Shown: piece after piece, positions 34,213 to 44,106 of the stretch | Layout: every line of letters begins with the position of its first letter | Numbering within the stretch: the first letter of the stretch is position 1 | From: Bacteroides fragilis | GTDB lineage: Bacteria; Bacteroidota; Bacteroidia; Bacteroidales; Bacteroidaceae | Length of the DNA stretch: 64,000 nucleotides | Assembly (NCBI RefSeq): GCF_002849695.1 | Contig: NZ_CP018937.1 | Location: 1,240,001 to 1,304,000 of the forward strand | Reading direction: 5' to 3' | Position numbers and translations under genes: made by a program | Notes under the pieces: model-generated | Database searches by the model: none | Told to the model about the DNA's origin: nothing | The model's input: only the letters and a program-made list of their open reading frames with translations

Positions 34213-36222
34213 TCAGAGCATTGATTTTACCTGATTGTATACGTTTTCTGCTGTGAATCCAAGCTTTTCATCCAGTACTTTGTATGGTGCGGAGAAACCG
34301 AAGGACTCAAGACCGAATACTTTACCGTTGGAACCTACCAGACCTTCAAGATTCACCGGTAGTCCGGCTGTCAGACCAAATACTTTGGCACCTGCAGGGA
34401 GTATCGATTCCTGATATTCTTTACTTTGATTGCGGAACAATCCTTCGGACGGAGCAGAAACGATGCGGACTTTTACACCTTCTTTGCGCAGAAGTTCGGC
34501 ACCGGCAACCAGTGTGGAAACTTCCGATCCCGAAGCTACCAGGATTACATCTGGATTTTCATCGGCATCTGCAATGATGTAAGCACCTTTGGCAGCCTGT
34601 GAATAATCGGTTCCTACGGGCAGGTTAACGATGTTCTGGCGTGAAAGGATCAGTGCTGTAGGAGTCGACATATTTTCCATGGCGAGCTTCCACGCAATTG
34701 TTGTTTCTTCTACATCTGCCGGACGGAGTACCAACATCGAGTTGTGTCCTTTATGGTTTTTCAGCTTTTCAAGCAGACGTACTTGTGCTTCTTGCTCTAC
34801 CGGTTCGTGAGTAGGTCCGTCTTCTCCGACACGGAATGCATCGTGAGTCCAGATAAACTTCACCGGTTGCTCCATCAGGGCAGCCATGCGAAGAGCCGGT
34901 TTCATATAGTCCGAGAAGACAAAAAATGTACCGCATGCAGCAATAATACCTCCGTGCAGAGACATACCGATGCAGATGCAAGCCATACTCAACTCAGAAA
35001 CTCCTGCTTGCAGGAAGGCACCGCTGAAGTCGCCTTTTTTGAATGCATGGGTCTTTTTCAGGAAACCGTCTGTTTTGTCTGAATTAGACAAGTCAGCCGA
35101 AGACACGATCATATTTTCTACCTGAGTGGCCAATGCACCTAATACGGTTGCAGATCCGGCACGGGTTGCTCCGCCTGCTTTCTGTTCTATGGCATCCCAA
35201 TTTACTTTCGGGGCTTTTCCTGAGAAGAACTCTGTCAATTTAGCGGCCAGTTCGGGATTCGCCTTTGCCCATTCTGCTTTGGCTGCATATTTTCCGGCAA
35301 CAATTTTCTTCAGCTCTTCCGCGCGTTTTGCGTACAGTTCGGCCACTTCGGGGAATATAGTGAATGGAGCTTCCGGATTTCCACCCAGATTCTTGATTGT
35401 ATTTACATATGCGTCACCGCCTAACGGTGCACCGTGTGTTGCACAATCGGCTTCATAACTGGTTCCATCTGCCCGGCGTGCTCCTTTACCCATGGTGGTT
35501 TTACCGATGATCAGGGTCGGACGGCTCTTCTCAGCTTTGGCTTCAATCAAAGCTTTACGTATTTCGTCCGGGTCATTGCCGTTGATTGTGATTACTTTCC
35601 AGTCCCATGCTTCATATTTCATGGCTACGTTTTCGGTTGTCACATCTTCTGTGTTGGTAGAAAGCTGTACGTCGTTTGAATCGTAGAACATAATCAGGTT
35701 GTCCAGTCCGAGTGTACCGGCTATACGGCCTGCACCTTGGGAAATTTCTTCCTGGATACCTCCGTCAGATATGTATGCGTAGATAGTCTGGTTCATTATT
35801 TCGCCGAAGCGGGCTTTCAGGAATTTTGCCGCAATGGCTGCACCTACTGCATAAGTGTGTCCTTGTCCCAGCGGGCCGGAAGTGTTTTCAACGCCACGGT
35901 CTACATTCACTTCAGGGTGTCCCGGAGTAGGGCTGCCCCACTGACGGAATTGCTTTAATTCGTCCAATGTATATTTTCCGGTGAAAGCCAATACGGAATA
36001 AAGCATCGGTGACATGTGTCCCGGGTCGAGGAAAAAGCGGTCGCGACCTTCCCAACGTGGATTTTGCGGATCGTATACCAAAAACTCAGAGAAGAGTACG
36101 TTCACAAAATCAGCACCGCCCATGGCGCCTCCCGGGTGTCCCGAATTGGCTTTTTCTACCATCGACGCAGCTAATATGCGGATATTATCAGCCGCACGAT
36201 TCATAAGTTTACTATCGTTCAT
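34213..36222 (-). CDS. tkt: Transketolase
   Basis: 669 aa; thiamine-dependent two-carbon transfer between sugar phosphates. NSGHPGGAMG (27-36), SGPLGQG and the thiamine site YISDGGIQEEISQGAG are seen; the last differs from the common GDGCxxEG form (DGGIQEE). The pyrimidine-domain GVSELSMACI and the C-terminal domain are complete. Upstream -7 box at 36258-36265. The pair tkt-rpiB is transcribed away from galK, whose terminator separates them. Confidence 0.96.
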   Translation of the reverse strand: MNDSKLMNRAADNIRILAASMVEKANSGHPGGAMGGADFVNVLFSEFLVYDPQNPRWEGRDRFFLDPGHMSPMLYSVLAFTGKYTLDELKQFRQWGSPTPGHPEVNVDRGVENTSGPLGQGHTYAVGAAIAAKFLKARFGEIMNQTIYAYISDGGIQEEISQGAGRIAGTLGLDNLIMFYDSNDVQLSTNTEDVTTENVAMKYEAWDWKVITINGNDPDEIRKALIEAKAEKSRPTLIIGKTTMGKGARRADGTSYEADCATHGAPLGGDAYVNTIKNLGGNPEAPFTIFPEVAELYAKRAEELKKIVAGKYAAKAEWAKANPELAAKLTEFFSGKAPKVNWDAIEQKAGGATRAGSATVLGALATQVENMIVSSADLSNSDKTDGFLKKTHAFKKGDFSGAFLQAGVSELSMACICIGMSLHGGIIAACGTFFVFSDYMKPALRMAALMEQPVKFIWTHDAFRVGEDGPTHEPVEQEAQVRLLEKLKNHKGHNSMLVLRPADVEETTIAWKLAMENMSTPTALILSRQNIVNLPVGTDYSQAAKGAYIIADADENPDVILVASGSEVSTLVAGAELLRKEGVKVRIVSAPSEGLFRNQSKEYQESILPAGAKVFGLTAGLPVNLEGLVGSNGKVFGLESFGFSAPYKVLDEKLGFTAENVYNQVKSML

Positions 36223-36257
36223 ATCTATTGATTAATTTAGTTTTTTCAGATTTTTCG

Positions 36258-36265
36258 CAAAGATA
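36258..36265 (-). promoter_or_regulatory. -7 element of tkt
   Basis: CAAAGATA reads TATCTTTG on the minus strand, an exact match 35 bp before the start codon. Confidence 0.5.
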
Positions 36266-36310
36266 ACCTTTTAGTGGGATTTATCTACCATAAAAAGATA
36301 GCTTTTTTAC

Positions 36311-36349
36311 ATAACAAAAAGAAAGGCACATCTGTTTAGGATGTGCCTT
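36311..36349 (-). terminator. Intrinsic terminator of the galactose operon
   Basis: 10-bp stem (36323-36332 with 36340-36349) and a 7-nt loop; on the minus strand it is followed by TTTCTTTTTGTT. Placed 28 bp after the galK stop. Confidence 0.8.
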
Positions 36350-36376
36350 GCCTTCTGAATATTAGTTTTTAAATCT

Positions 36377-37531
36377 TTATGCCAGTTTTCTTGAACCGTC
36401 ACTGATAACTACATCATACACTTTCGGGCTTCTGCCGAATTTAGCTTTAAATGATTCTTTGGCTTTTTCGATGAAGTTGTCATACAATTCGTCTTTTACC
36501 AGGTTAATGGTGCAACCACCGAAACCGCCACCCATTACACGTGAGCCGGTTACGCCACATTCTTTAGCGCAGTCGTTCAAGAAGTCAAGCTCTTCGCAGC
36601 TTACCTCGTAAAGTTTGCTCATGCCATGGTGAGTTTCATACATTTTCTTGCCTACGGTTTCGTAATCTCCTTTTTCCAGAGCATCACATACATCGAGTAC
36701 GCGTTGGATTTCTTCGATTACATATTCGGCACGCATATAATCTTCTGCACTGATATCAGCTTTTGCTTCTGCCAGCATATCCATTGTACAGTCACGCAGG
36801 AATTCTACATGAGGATGTTTTTTCTGGATAGCAGCTACGGCAGCTTCACAGCTCTGACGGCGTTTGTTGTATGCTGATGAAGCCAGTTCATGTTTTACAA
36901 CCGAATCAAGCAATACCAGACGATAACCTTCCGGTTTGAACGGGAAGTACTGGTACTCCAGAGAACGGCAGTCCAAGCGGATCAGGCTGCCTTCTTTTCC
37001 GAATACAGAAGCAAACTGGTCCATAATACCACAGTTTACACCACAATAGTTGTGTTCTGTAGCCTGTCCTATTTTGGCTAATTCAAACTTGTCTATTTTA
37101 TTCTCACCGAACAGATCATTCAGTGCGAAAGCATAAGTACTTTCCAAAGCTGCTGAAGAGGACATACCCGCACCCAGAGGCACATCTCCGGAAAAAGCTG
37201 TATTGAATCCTTTTACATCAACACCACGTTTGATCATTTCACGGCATACGCCGAATATATATCTTGCCCAACTGGCGCGCGGAGCATCTTCTTCGTTCAA
37301 TCCGAAAGTAACATAATCTTTTAGGTCGATAGAATAAGCATTTACTTTGTCTGTGCCATTTGGCTTGATTTCGGCAATCATTCCTTTATCGATAGCTCCC
37401 GGGAAAACAAATCCGCCATTGTAGTCGGTATGTTCGCCAATGAGATTGATACGGCCCGGAGAGGCATATACAAATCCTGTAGTTCCATCAAAATGTTTGA
37501 TGAAGCGACTTCTTACGTGTTCTATATCCAT
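36377..37531 (-). CDS. galK: Galactokinase
   Basis: 384 aa; phosphorylates galactose at C1 using ATP. The GHMP-kinase motifs are clear: GRINLIGEHTDYNGG (about 26-40), PLGAGMSSSAALE (ATP loop, about 117-129) and the C-terminal GGGFGGCTINLV. Last gene of galM-gluP-galK (35 bp after gluP). Confidence 0.96.
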   Translation of the reverse strand: MDIEHVRSRFIKHFDGTTGFVYASPGRINLIGEHTDYNGGFVFPGAIDKGMIAEIKPNGTDKVNAYSIDLKDYVTFGLNEEDAPRASWARYIFGVCREMIKRGVDVKGFNTAFSGDVPLGAGMSSSAALESTYAFALNDLFGENKIDKFELAKIGQATEHNYCGVNCGIMDQFASVFGKEGSLIRLDCRSLEYQYFPFKPEGYRLVLLDSVVKHELASSAYNKRRQSCEAAVAAIQKKHPHVEFLRDCTMDMLAEAKADISAEDYMRAEYVIEEIQRVLDVCDALEKGDYETVGKKMYETHHGMSKLYEVSCEELDFLNDCAKECGVTGSRVMGGGFGGCTINLVKDELYDNFIEKAKESFKAKFGRSPKVYDVVISDGSRKLA

Positions 37532-37566
37532 GATCGTTTTGGTATTAAAAGTTATTATTTATGTTT

Positions 37567-38892
37567 TTATTCAACAGGAATATCCTTATTTACATTCTTG
37601 CAACCTACAAGTGCATAATACAGCATGTATGCTACAGCTGCGAAGATTACCCAGTAACTTGCAATATAACTGCTGGTTACATCGGCTACAGCGCCCTGGA
37701 TCAGCGGGAGAATACCACCACCGCAAACCATTACCATGAAGATACCGGAAGCCATTGCTGTGTATTTACCCAATCCTTCTACTGCCAGATTGAAGATACC
37801 ACCCCACATGATAGAAGTACAGAGTCCGCAAAGTGCGAAGAACATGATTCCTACAGGTACTGTTTCCATACCGAAGCCGATGCTGGCACCTCCTTTAAAT
37901 ACAGGCATAGCTACTGTTGTTGCACTGGGGGCAAACATACCGATCAGCAAGAAGATCAGAGCCAGTGAAGAAACTACTGTCAACTGAGTTTTACTTGAGA
38001 ACTTAGCTCCCAAAGCACCTCCACACAGACGGCCGATCATCATTAGGAACCAATAGGTGCCTACGATTGAACCTGCCATAGCTGTATCCATACCGAATCC
38101 TTTGGCACCTGCCGCATCCGGTGAAGTGGTCAGGAACAGGTTAATAAAGTTAGGAATACCTACTTCCACACCTACATATACGAAAATAGCAACTGTTCCG
38201 AGAACGAAGTGGCGGAATGAAAGCGGGCTGTGAGTGTCTTTTACTTTATGATCGCTTGCACTTTCTTTGTGAGGCTCGGGAATGTCCATGATGGCCAATA
38301 CGATGAATACGACAGCGAAGATACCCATAGCGATGAACAATGCAGGGTTAGCATCACTGATACGTGTATCCTGGCTGATGGTACCGATCAGATAACCACC
38401 CAATACCGGAACGATCGTAGCAGAAATAGAATTCAGAGAACCACCGAACTGGATCAATTGATTACCCTTTTTACCACCACCTGCAAGTGTATTCAACAGC
38501 GGGTTTACTACCGCATTCAACATACACATTGAGAAACCTGAAACAAAAGCACCGGTCAGATAAACCCAGAATACAGTCAGTTCTCCCGGCTGATAGTCCA
38601 TCTGTCCCGATAGCACTTGAATGCCTACTCCGATAAATCCTACGGCTACGGCAGTAAGGGCAGTCTTTTTGTAACCGATTCTTTTGAGCATCATACCTGC
38701 CGGCAGTCCCATAAAGGCATAAGCTATGAAGTTGGCTGCATTACCCAGCTGCGTCATCCAGTTGGCAGCCTGGAATTGCTCTTTTACAATAAGTCCGAGC
38801 GGATTAGTAAGTCCTGTTACAAATGAAATCATTGCGAAAAGCGCAAACATCATTGCAATAGGCAACACATAATTCTTTTTTTGTTGTGTCAT
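37567..38892 (-). CDS. gluP: Glucose/galactose MFS transporter (FucP family)
   Basis: 441 aa with about 12 membrane spans in the inner membrane. The FucP-type landmarks are MMFALFAMISFVTGL at the first span, FMGLPAGMMLKRIGYKK in loop 2-3 and a long central loop after span 6. Placed between galM and galK, so galactose is the likely main substrate, with glucose also possible. Proton symport is the family mechanism. Confidence 0.92.
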   Translation of the reverse strand: MTQQKKNYVLPIAMMFALFAMISFVTGLTNPLGLIVKEQFQAANWMTQLGNAANFIAYAFMGLPAGMMLKRIGYKKTALTAVAVGFIGVGIQVLSGQMDYQPGELTVFWVYLTGAFVSGFSMCMLNAVVNPLLNTLAGGGKKGNQLIQFGGSLNSISATIVPVLGGYLIGTISQDTRISDANPALFIAMGIFAVVFIVLAIMDIPEPHKESASDHKVKDTHSPLSFRHFVLGTVAIFVYVGVEVGIPNFINLFLTTSPDAAGAKGFGMDTAMAGSIVGTYWFLMMIGRLCGGALGAKFSSKTQLTVVSSLALIFLLIGMFAPSATTVAMPVFKGGASIGFGMETVPVGIMFFALCGLCTSIMWGGIFNLAVEGLGKYTAMASGIFMVMVCGGGILPLIQGAVADVTSSYIASYWVIFAAVAYMLYYALVGCKNVNKDIPVE

Positions 38893-38942
38893 GGTTTTTA
38901 AAAAGTTGTTAGTTATAAAAATGAGGTTAGTTATTTCCTTAT

Positions 38943-40040
38943 TTATTTTTCAACTCCGAATTTATAGATAGTTACCTGCTGGTATTCATCACCCGGCAGT
39001 AACGTAGCTGACGGGAAATGTGCTTTGTTCGGTGTATCGGGGAAGCATTGCGCTTCGAAACAGATTGCACTTCGTGCTGGGAAGGTTGCTCCGTTTGTCC
39101 CTTCGAAACCTCCCAGCCAGTTACCTGTATATAGTTGTACGCCTGCTTCTGTGGTGTATACTTCCATAGTACGTCCGCTGTTAGGCTCTTTGCAGGTAGC
39201 TGCCAGGTCCAGAGAACCCGCTTCTATTTTGTTTAGTACATAGCAATGGTCATAACCTGCACCATGTATCAATTGCTGGAATTTATCATTAATTCGTTCA
39301 CCGACGGTGTGCGGGGTACGGAAGTCCATTGGAGTGCCTTCTACTTTGGCTATTTCTCCTGTTGGAATGGATACCTCATCTATCGGAGTATAGAAATCTG
39401 CGTTGATTGTGACGATGTTGTTTTCTACTGTTGGGGTGGGATTGGCAGTACCTGCCAGATTAAAGAATCCGTGGTTGGTCAGGTTTACGACAGTCGCTTT
39501 GTCGGTAGTAGCACGGTATTCGATGACAATTGCATTCTCTTCTTCTTCAAGGCGATAAATCATTTCCACTTCCAGATTACCGGGGAAGCCCTCTTCTCCG
39601 TCTGCCGAAGTATAGTTAAACCGGATCATGCCTTCCTCTATCTGTTCGGCATCCCAAACTCTGGCATGAAATCCTGTGGGGCCGCCATGAAGTGAATTAG
39701 GGCCATTGTTGATTGTGAGATTGTGCTCTTCACCATACAAGGTAAATTTACCTTTGGCGATACGGTTGCCATAACGTCCGATAGTGGTGCTCAGGAAAGG
39801 TTCCGGTCCGTGCATCAGTGCATCCAGTGTGCCGTAGCTGAGTACGACGTTGGCATATTTTCCGTCTTTGTCCGGAACCATGATAGATAGAATGGCGCAT
39901 CCGTAGTTTGTTACGGCAACTTCCATTCCTTTCTTGTTTTTGAGGATAAACAAATCGGTTTTCTTATCGTTTATATCCTTTTGAAAATCTTTCCGGCTGA
40001 GCCCTGACAGATTTCCTTCAGTTGGGAATGTGTTAATCAT
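38943..40040 (-). CDS. galM: Aldose 1-epimerase (mutarotase)
   Basis: 365 aa from the ATG at 40040 (the frame opens further back at a TTG). Converts beta- to alpha-galactose before phosphorylation. Catalytic landmarks: NRIAKGKFTLYGEEH, the first histidine in NNGPNSLHGG, the second in NLTNHGFFNLAG, and the general base Glu in RSAICFEAQCFPD. No signal peptide is evident. First gene of galM-gluP-galK. Its 263-bp upstream region is shared with manA; no exact -7 box is seen on this strand. Confidence 0.95.
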   Translation of the reverse strand: MINTFPTEGNLSGLSRKDFQKDINDKKTDLFILKNKKGMEVAVTNYGCAILSIMVPDKDGKYANVVLSYGTLDALMHGPEPFLSTTIGRYGNRIAKGKFTLYGEEHNLTINNGPNSLHGGPTGFHARVWDAEQIEEGMIRFNYTSADGEEGFPGNLEVEMIYRLEEEENAIVIEYRATTDKATVVNLTNHGFFNLAGTANPTPTVENNIVTINADFYTPIDEVSIPTGEIAKVEGTPMDFRTPHTVGERINDKFQQLIHGAGYDHCYVLNKIEAGSLDLAATCKEPNSGRTMEVYTTEAGVQLYTGNWLGGFEGTNGATFPARSAICFEAQCFPDTPNKAHFPSATLLPGDEYQQVTIYKFGVEK

Positions 40041-40212
40041 GTCTGGTATTATTAAAATTTCTTGCAAATAAAGGGAAATTCTTTCGTTCTCCCAAATTAT
40101 TCCTTGTAAATCTGTTCGGCGATTTAGGAAAGTTTAGCGTTTCCCGAAAAAGCATCCAAAATTGTAATGTGAAGATAAAATTTTCATGTTACTTTTAATT
40201 AAAAGGCAGGAT

Positions 40213-40245
40213 TTTGTGTATTATTTGATATTTTTCGTATGTTTG
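40213..40245 (+). promoter_or_regulatory. Promoter of manA with both -33 and -7 elements
   Basis: TTTG at 40213-40216, a 21-bp spacer, and TATGTTTG at 40238-40245. This is the best full match to the Bacteroides consensus in the window, 58 bp before the start codon. Confidence 0.65.
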
Positions 40246-40303
40246 TCCCTTGATTGTTAAAATCATGAGTTTTTAATCTAAGTTTATAACAAGAAAAACA
40301 AAA

Positions 40304-41275
40304 ATGTATCCGTTAAAATTCGAACCCATTCTGAAGCAGACGCTTTGGGGGGGCGACAAAATTATCCCGTTCAAGCATCTGAAAGATGATTTGAAGGGAG
40401 TGGGGGAAAGCTGGGAAATTTCCGGCGTAGAAAATAACGAGTCTGTCGTAGCTAATGGTCCGGATAAAGGCCTTACGCTGACCGATATGGTGAAAAAATA
40501 CCGTGAGGAACTGGTAGGCGAAGCAAACTATGCCCGTTTTGGCAATGAGTTTCCTTTGCTGATAAAGTTTATCGATGCGAAGCAAGATCTGTCTATACAG
40601 GTGCATCCAACTGATGAACTGGCTAAGAAGCGCCACAACTCAAAAGGTAAAACTGAGATGTGGTATGTAGTAGGTGCCGATAAAGGGGCTAAACTGCGTT
40701 CGGGATTTTCTGAGCAGATTACTCCGAAAGAATATAAAGAGCGCGTGTACAATAATACAATCACAGATGTGCTTCAGGAATACGAAATCCATCCGGGCGA
40801 TGTTTTCTTTTTGCCTGCGGGACGTATCCATAGCATTGGTGCGGGGGCATTCATCGCTGAAATCCAGCAGACCTCGGATATTACTTATCGTATTTATGAT
40901 TTCAATCGTAAAGATGCGAATGGAAAAACACGTGAGTTGCATACCAGCCAGGCACTCGATGCAATCAACTATGAAGTGCTTGATGACTATCGTACCAAAT
41001 ATGAACCTCTGAAAGATGAACCGGTTGAGTTGGTGGCTTGTCCTTACTTTACCACGTCGGTTTATGACATGAGTGAGCAGATCAGTTGTGATTATTCAGA
41101 GCTGGATTCATTTGTTATCTTCATTTGTATAGAAGGTTCTTGTCTGATGACCGATAATGAAGGCAACGAGGTGACACTTGGTGCGGGAGAAACGATTTTG
41201 CTTCCTGCCACCACTCAGGATGTGACGATTGTTCCACAAGGCGGCAATGTGAAATTACTGGAAACGTACGTGTAA
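40304..41275 (+). CDS. manA: Mannose-6-phosphate isomerase, class I
   Basis: 323 aa; zinc-dependent interconversion of mannose-6- and fructose-6-phosphate. Zinc-site pieces: Q-V-H in SIQVHPTDE (about 97-105), the Glu in KTEMWYVV (about 117) and the His in PAGRIHSIG (about 172). This is the short type I form seen in Firmicutes and Bacteroidetes. Single gene with its own promoter and a strong terminator. Confidence 0.95.
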   Translation: MYPLKFEPILKQTLWGGDKIIPFKHLKDDLKGVGESWEISGVENNESVVANGPDKGLTLTDMVKKYREELVGEANYARFGNEFPLLIKFIDAKQDLSIQVHPTDELAKKRHNSKGKTEMWYVVGADKGAKLRSGFSEQITPKEYKERVYNNTITDVLQEYEIHPGDVFFLPAGRIHSIGAGAFIAEIQQTSDITYRIYDFNRKDANGKTRELHTSQALDAINYEVLDDYRTKYEPLKDEPVELVACPYFTTSVYDMSEQISCDYSELDSFVIFICIEGSCLMTDNEGNEVTLGAGETILLPATTQDVTIVPQGGNVKLLETYV

Positions 41276-41306
41276 AGACTTCCTTGATATCACATGATAA
41301 TAGTAG

Positions 41307-41346
41307 ACGCCCGGATATACAATGATGTATGTCCGGGTGTTTTTTT
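41307..41346 (+). terminator. Intrinsic terminator of manA
   Basis: 14-bp stem (41307-41320 with 41327-41340, GT pairs included), a 6-nt loop, then six T. The T-run overlaps the stop codon of the convergent gene at 41345. Confidence 0.9.
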
Positions 41347-41608
41347 AATATCTTTTCCGGAAAAGTCCGCGAACTTTGCGGATCATTTTCATGCCCAGCA
41401 TGACGCCGTCAAAAATAGCCATACCGGTATTGAAAGAACGCATCAGTGAGCTACCACTTGAAGCTGCAGGTGCAAGGGGGGCGAAAATCCGGCGGGTAGT
41501 ATCCGCCATGGCTTGTTTCTGGTTGCGGATATCCTGCAATATTTCTTGTTTACGCTGAGCAATGTCTTCCAGCGTAATTTTTTGGGGAGTAGGTGTGCTG
41601 TTGTTCAT
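41345..41608 (-). CDS. Small basic-tailed protein of the YtxH/holin operon
   Basis: 87 aa from the ATG at 41608, 4 bp past the stop of the preceding gene. The N-terminal half is a charged helix (ITLEDIAQRKQEILQDIRNQKQAMADTTRRIF), possibly coiled coil; a weakly hydrophobic segment (MRSFNTGMAIFDGVMLGMKMI) precedes a basic tail RKVRGLFRKRY. Last gene of the three-gene operon. No function known to me. Confidence 0.7.
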   Translation of the reverse strand: MNNSTPTPQKITLEDIAQRKQEILQDIRNQKQAMADTTRRIFAPLAPAASSGSSLMRSFNTGMAIFDGVMLGMKMIRKVRGLFRKRY

Positions 41609-41612
41609 TGCT

Positions 41613-41978
41613 TCATTTTTTATCGGGATCGTTGAGAAACAGGTTTGCAAGGAAATTTACCATTGGTGAAATGATAAGTTGCCTGCGAAAAAAATAAATG
41701 ATGGCGATCAATATGATATTGATGCCTGCTATGATGCCGAAACTTACCATCAATCCACCTACTAATGGTTCAAGAATGTAAGCCAAGGCAAAAAGCAGAT
41801 AAAACAGGGCTACCATACCTAAGATAGTAAGCACTAAAATCATAATTAACGTGGATAGGAGTATCGTTAATTTTTCCGTCAATTCCAGTTTGGTATACTC
41901 TTTTTGGAGCACAAGAAACTTCTTGAACTCAGCAAACAGTTGCTGGATATTTTCAATGCTTTTATCGTCTGTAAACAT
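41613..41978 (-). CDS. Phage-holin/Holin-X-like two-span membrane protein
   Basis: 121 aa. A soluble helix (IENIQQLFAEFKKFLVLQKEY) and two membrane spans (about 39-69 and 72-94) fit the DUF1469/holin-3_6 family, which in chromosomes is usually found with YtxH genes and is thought to act in the envelope rather than in lysis. Operon with YtxH upstream (26 bp) and the basic-tailed protein downstream. Confidence 0.8.
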   Translation of the reverse strand: MFTDDKSIENIQQLFAEFKKFLVLQKEYTKLELTEKLTILLSTLIMILVLTILGMVALFYLLFALAYILEPLVGGLMVSFGIIAGINIILIAIIYFFRRQLIISPMVNFLANLFLNDPDKK

Positions 41979-42004
41979 GATAGCTCTGTTTTGGTCTTGT
42001 TCAT

Positions 42005-42214
42005 TTAGTCAATTACTTCACCTTTGATTTCGGCTGCAATTTCGTCAACGAGATTTTCCATTTCGTTACGATTCAACTTGATACCTTTTTTGCGAAGAAT
42101 CTCTGCGATTTTGTGACGAGTATCTTCTCCTTTTTCAGGAGCAAATAAAATACCCAGGGCTGCGCCTACGGCTGCACCACCCAGAAAAGCTGCTAATACA
42201 TTAAGTCCTTTCAT
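42005..42214 (-). CDS. YtxH-domain protein
   Basis: 69 aa with an N-terminal small-residue membrane helix (AAFLGGAAVGAALGILFAPEKGEDTR), the hallmark of YtxH stress-type proteins, and a charged helical tail. First gene of the operon, 29 bp from its -7 box. Confidence 0.9.
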   Translation of the reverse strand: MKGLNVLAAFLGGAAVGAALGILFAPEKGEDTRHKIAEILRKKGIKLNRNEMENLVDEIAAEIKGEVID

Positions 42215-42242
42215 AATCTTTTGTTTTTAAATGATCATATTA

Positions 42243-42250
42243 CAAAGCTA
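42243..42250 (-). promoter_or_regulatory. -7 element of the YtxH operon
   Basis: CAAAGCTA reads TAGCTTTG on the minus strand, an exact match 28 bp before the YtxH start. Confidence 0.5.
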
Positions 42251-42383
42251 ACATTTTTATTGAAAACTTGTTCTATTTGCCCTAATTTTTTTAGAAAATA
42301 ATACTCTGTTTAAAATCTGAAGCCCCTAAAGCGGGAGATTCACTTCTTTGTGGGAATATTCGTATGGGAGATATATTTAATTA

Positions 42384-42525
42384 ATAAAGAGTGTGTGTCG
42401 AAACTCACCACAGAGGACACAGAGTAACACGGAGGCGATTTAAAGTTGTTGATTATTAACAAAAAGACTCTGTGATACTCTGTGGCACTCCGTGGTGAAA
42501 AGAGTTATGACGCACCTTCTTTATA
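42384..42525. repeat. Hairpin repeat element, copy B
   Basis: About 142 bp, homologous to copy A at 33516-33649. The left arm starts ATAAAGAG then TGTGTCG (42394-42400) and CACCACAGAGGACACAGAG; the right arm has CTCCGTGGTGAAAAGAG and ends CTTCTTTAT. The loop again has TTGTTGATTATTA. Differences between copies are scattered single bases. It lies in the 466-bp gap between the YtxH operon promoter and the end of the helicase gene; the rest of that gap has only two small hairpins (42545-42566, 42642-42662). Confidence 0.75.
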
Positions 42526-42544
42526 CTTTTATATGGAGTGTTTT

Positions 42545-42572
42545 CTTGGAGTTATAAATCTCCAAGATTTTT
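42545..42572 (+). terminator. Small hairpin with T-run in the gap before the helicase gene
   Basis: CTTGGAG (42545-42551) pairs with CTCCAAG (42560-42566), followed by ATTTTTC on the + strand. No + strand gene ends here, so its role is unclear. Confidence 0.3.
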
Positions 42573-42680
42573 CTCATACCATGGGGCTGTGTATATGGCG
42601 CTTTTGGGTTCTATTTATCATTGGCTTGATTTATATATTTTGATGTGAAAGAAAATCACATCTGCCCTATTGCCAACGGA

Positions 42681-43964
42681 TTATTTCCTTTTTTCTTGCT
42701 TATTAGAAGAAGGCTGGTTAGGCTTTTGTTTTTTCCGTCTCCAGAAGTCACCGTTCGCCCGACTTCCACGGTATACTTTGTTGGCTTTTGCTTTGACCTT
42801 AATCTCTTCTTGTTTTTCTTCCTGAGCTTTGGCGCCTTCGGCAGTGACAAACGGATGTTCTTTCACTACAGGAATGTTTTTCCCTATCAGTTTTTGAATG
42901 TCTTTCAGGTAGGGAAGTTCTTCTGATTCGCAGAAAGAGATGGCTACACCTTCATGTCCGGCACGTCCTGTCCGTCCGATGCGATGCACATAAGTTTCCG
43001 GTACATTGGGTAACTCATAATTGATCACGTGCGATAGCTGATCTACGTCGATGCCTCGTGCGGCGATATCGGTTGCTATCAAGGCGCGTAGGGTGTGATT
43101 CTTGAAGTTGGTCAAGGCCCGTTGGCGGGCATTCTGGGTTTTGTTGCCGTGAATCGCTTCTGCGCCGATGCCGGCTTTGGTCAATATACGTGCCAGTTTA
43201 TCAGCTCCGTATTTGGTGCGTGTGAAAATAAGTACCGACTCGATAGAGGCGTCTTTCAGCAAGTGAATCAGCAGGTCTTTTTTTTCTTTTTTCTCGACAA
43301 AATAAACTTGTTGAGAGATGATATCCACAGTCGAAGAAGCCGGGGTTACCTCCACTTTTTCCGGTTTTGTCAACATCGAGTTTGCCAGTGTCTCTATTTC
43401 CGGTGGCATGGTAGCCGAGAAGAACAGAGTCTGTCTTTTCGTCGGAAGCAGTTTCAGGATACGTTTGATATCGTGGATAAATCCCATGTCAAGCATTCGG
43501 TCTGCTTCGTCCAAAACAAAAAAGTCAAGTGAATTCAAGGAAACGAATCCTTGTGATATCAAATCCAATAATCTGCCCGGAGTTGCAACCAATATCTGTA
43601 TCCCCCCCCGTAAAGCGTCGGTCTGTGGTTTCTGTCCTACTCCGCCGAAAATAACGGCATGTTTCAGACCAGTGTAACGGCCATATGCTTCAAAACTTTC
43701 ACCAATCTGTATCGCAAGTTCCCGGGTTGGTGTCAGCACTAATGCTTTGATCCCTTTGCGATGGTCCGTTTTATACAATTTTTGCAAGATAGGGATAGAA
43801 AAAGCCGCCGTTTTACCGGTGCCCGTCTGAGCGCAACCTAATAGATCTTTTCCTTGAAGTAAAATGGGGATTGACTGTTCTTGTATCGGGGTGGGAGAGG
43901 TGTAACCCTCTTGTCTTAAAGCCTTTAAAATAGGCTCTATCAAATTCAAATTTTCAAATGTCAT
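42681..43964 (-). CDS. DEAD-box ATP-dependent RNA helicase (RhlE-like)
   Basis: 427 aa from the ATG at 43964 (TTG at 43970 rejected). All helicase motifs are present: Q motif ([11 protein letters not shown]), [44 protein letters not shown], and [11 protein letters not shown] basic Lys/Arg-rich tail (about 370-427, [18 protein letters not shown]) likely binds RNA. Probably acts in ribosome assembly or mRNA turnover. Confidence 0.94.
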   Translation of the reverse strand: MTFENLNLIEPILKALRQEGYTSPTPIQEQSIPILLQGKDLLGCAQTGTGKTAAFSIPILQKLYKTDHRKGIKALVLTPTRELAIQIGESFEAYGRYTGLKHAVIFGGVGQKPQTDALRGGIQILVATPGRLLDLISQGFVSLNSLDFFVLDEADRMLDMGFIHDIKRILKLLPTKRQTLFFSATMPPEIETLANSMLTKPEKVEVTPASSTVDIISQQVYFVEKKEKKDLLIHLLKDASIESVLIFTRTKYGADKLARILTKAGIGAEAIHGNKTQNARQRALTNFKNHTLRALIATDIAARGIDVDQLSHVINYELPNVPETYVHRIGRTGRAGHEGVAISFCESEELPYLKDIQKLIGKNIPVVKEHPFVTAEGAKAQEEKQEEIKVKAKANKVYRGSRANGDFWRRKKQKPNQPSSNKQEKRK

Positions 43965-44010
43965 GTACAATAATTGAATGAGCCTCTCGGCTCTGTTATG
44001 TTATATAGCA

Positions 44011-44018
44011 CAAAGATA
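44011..44018 (-). promoter_or_regulatory. -7 element of the helicase gene
   Basis: CAAAGATA reads TATCTTTG on the minus strand, an exact match 46 bp before the start codon. Confidence 0.5.
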
Positions 44019-44106
44019 GGTCAATAGTAAGACGTAAATCCTTTTTTCTGTAATGCTTTAATCTTATTTAACTAAGGTGTAGGGCATATCATCGGAGGTT
44101 TAAGCG

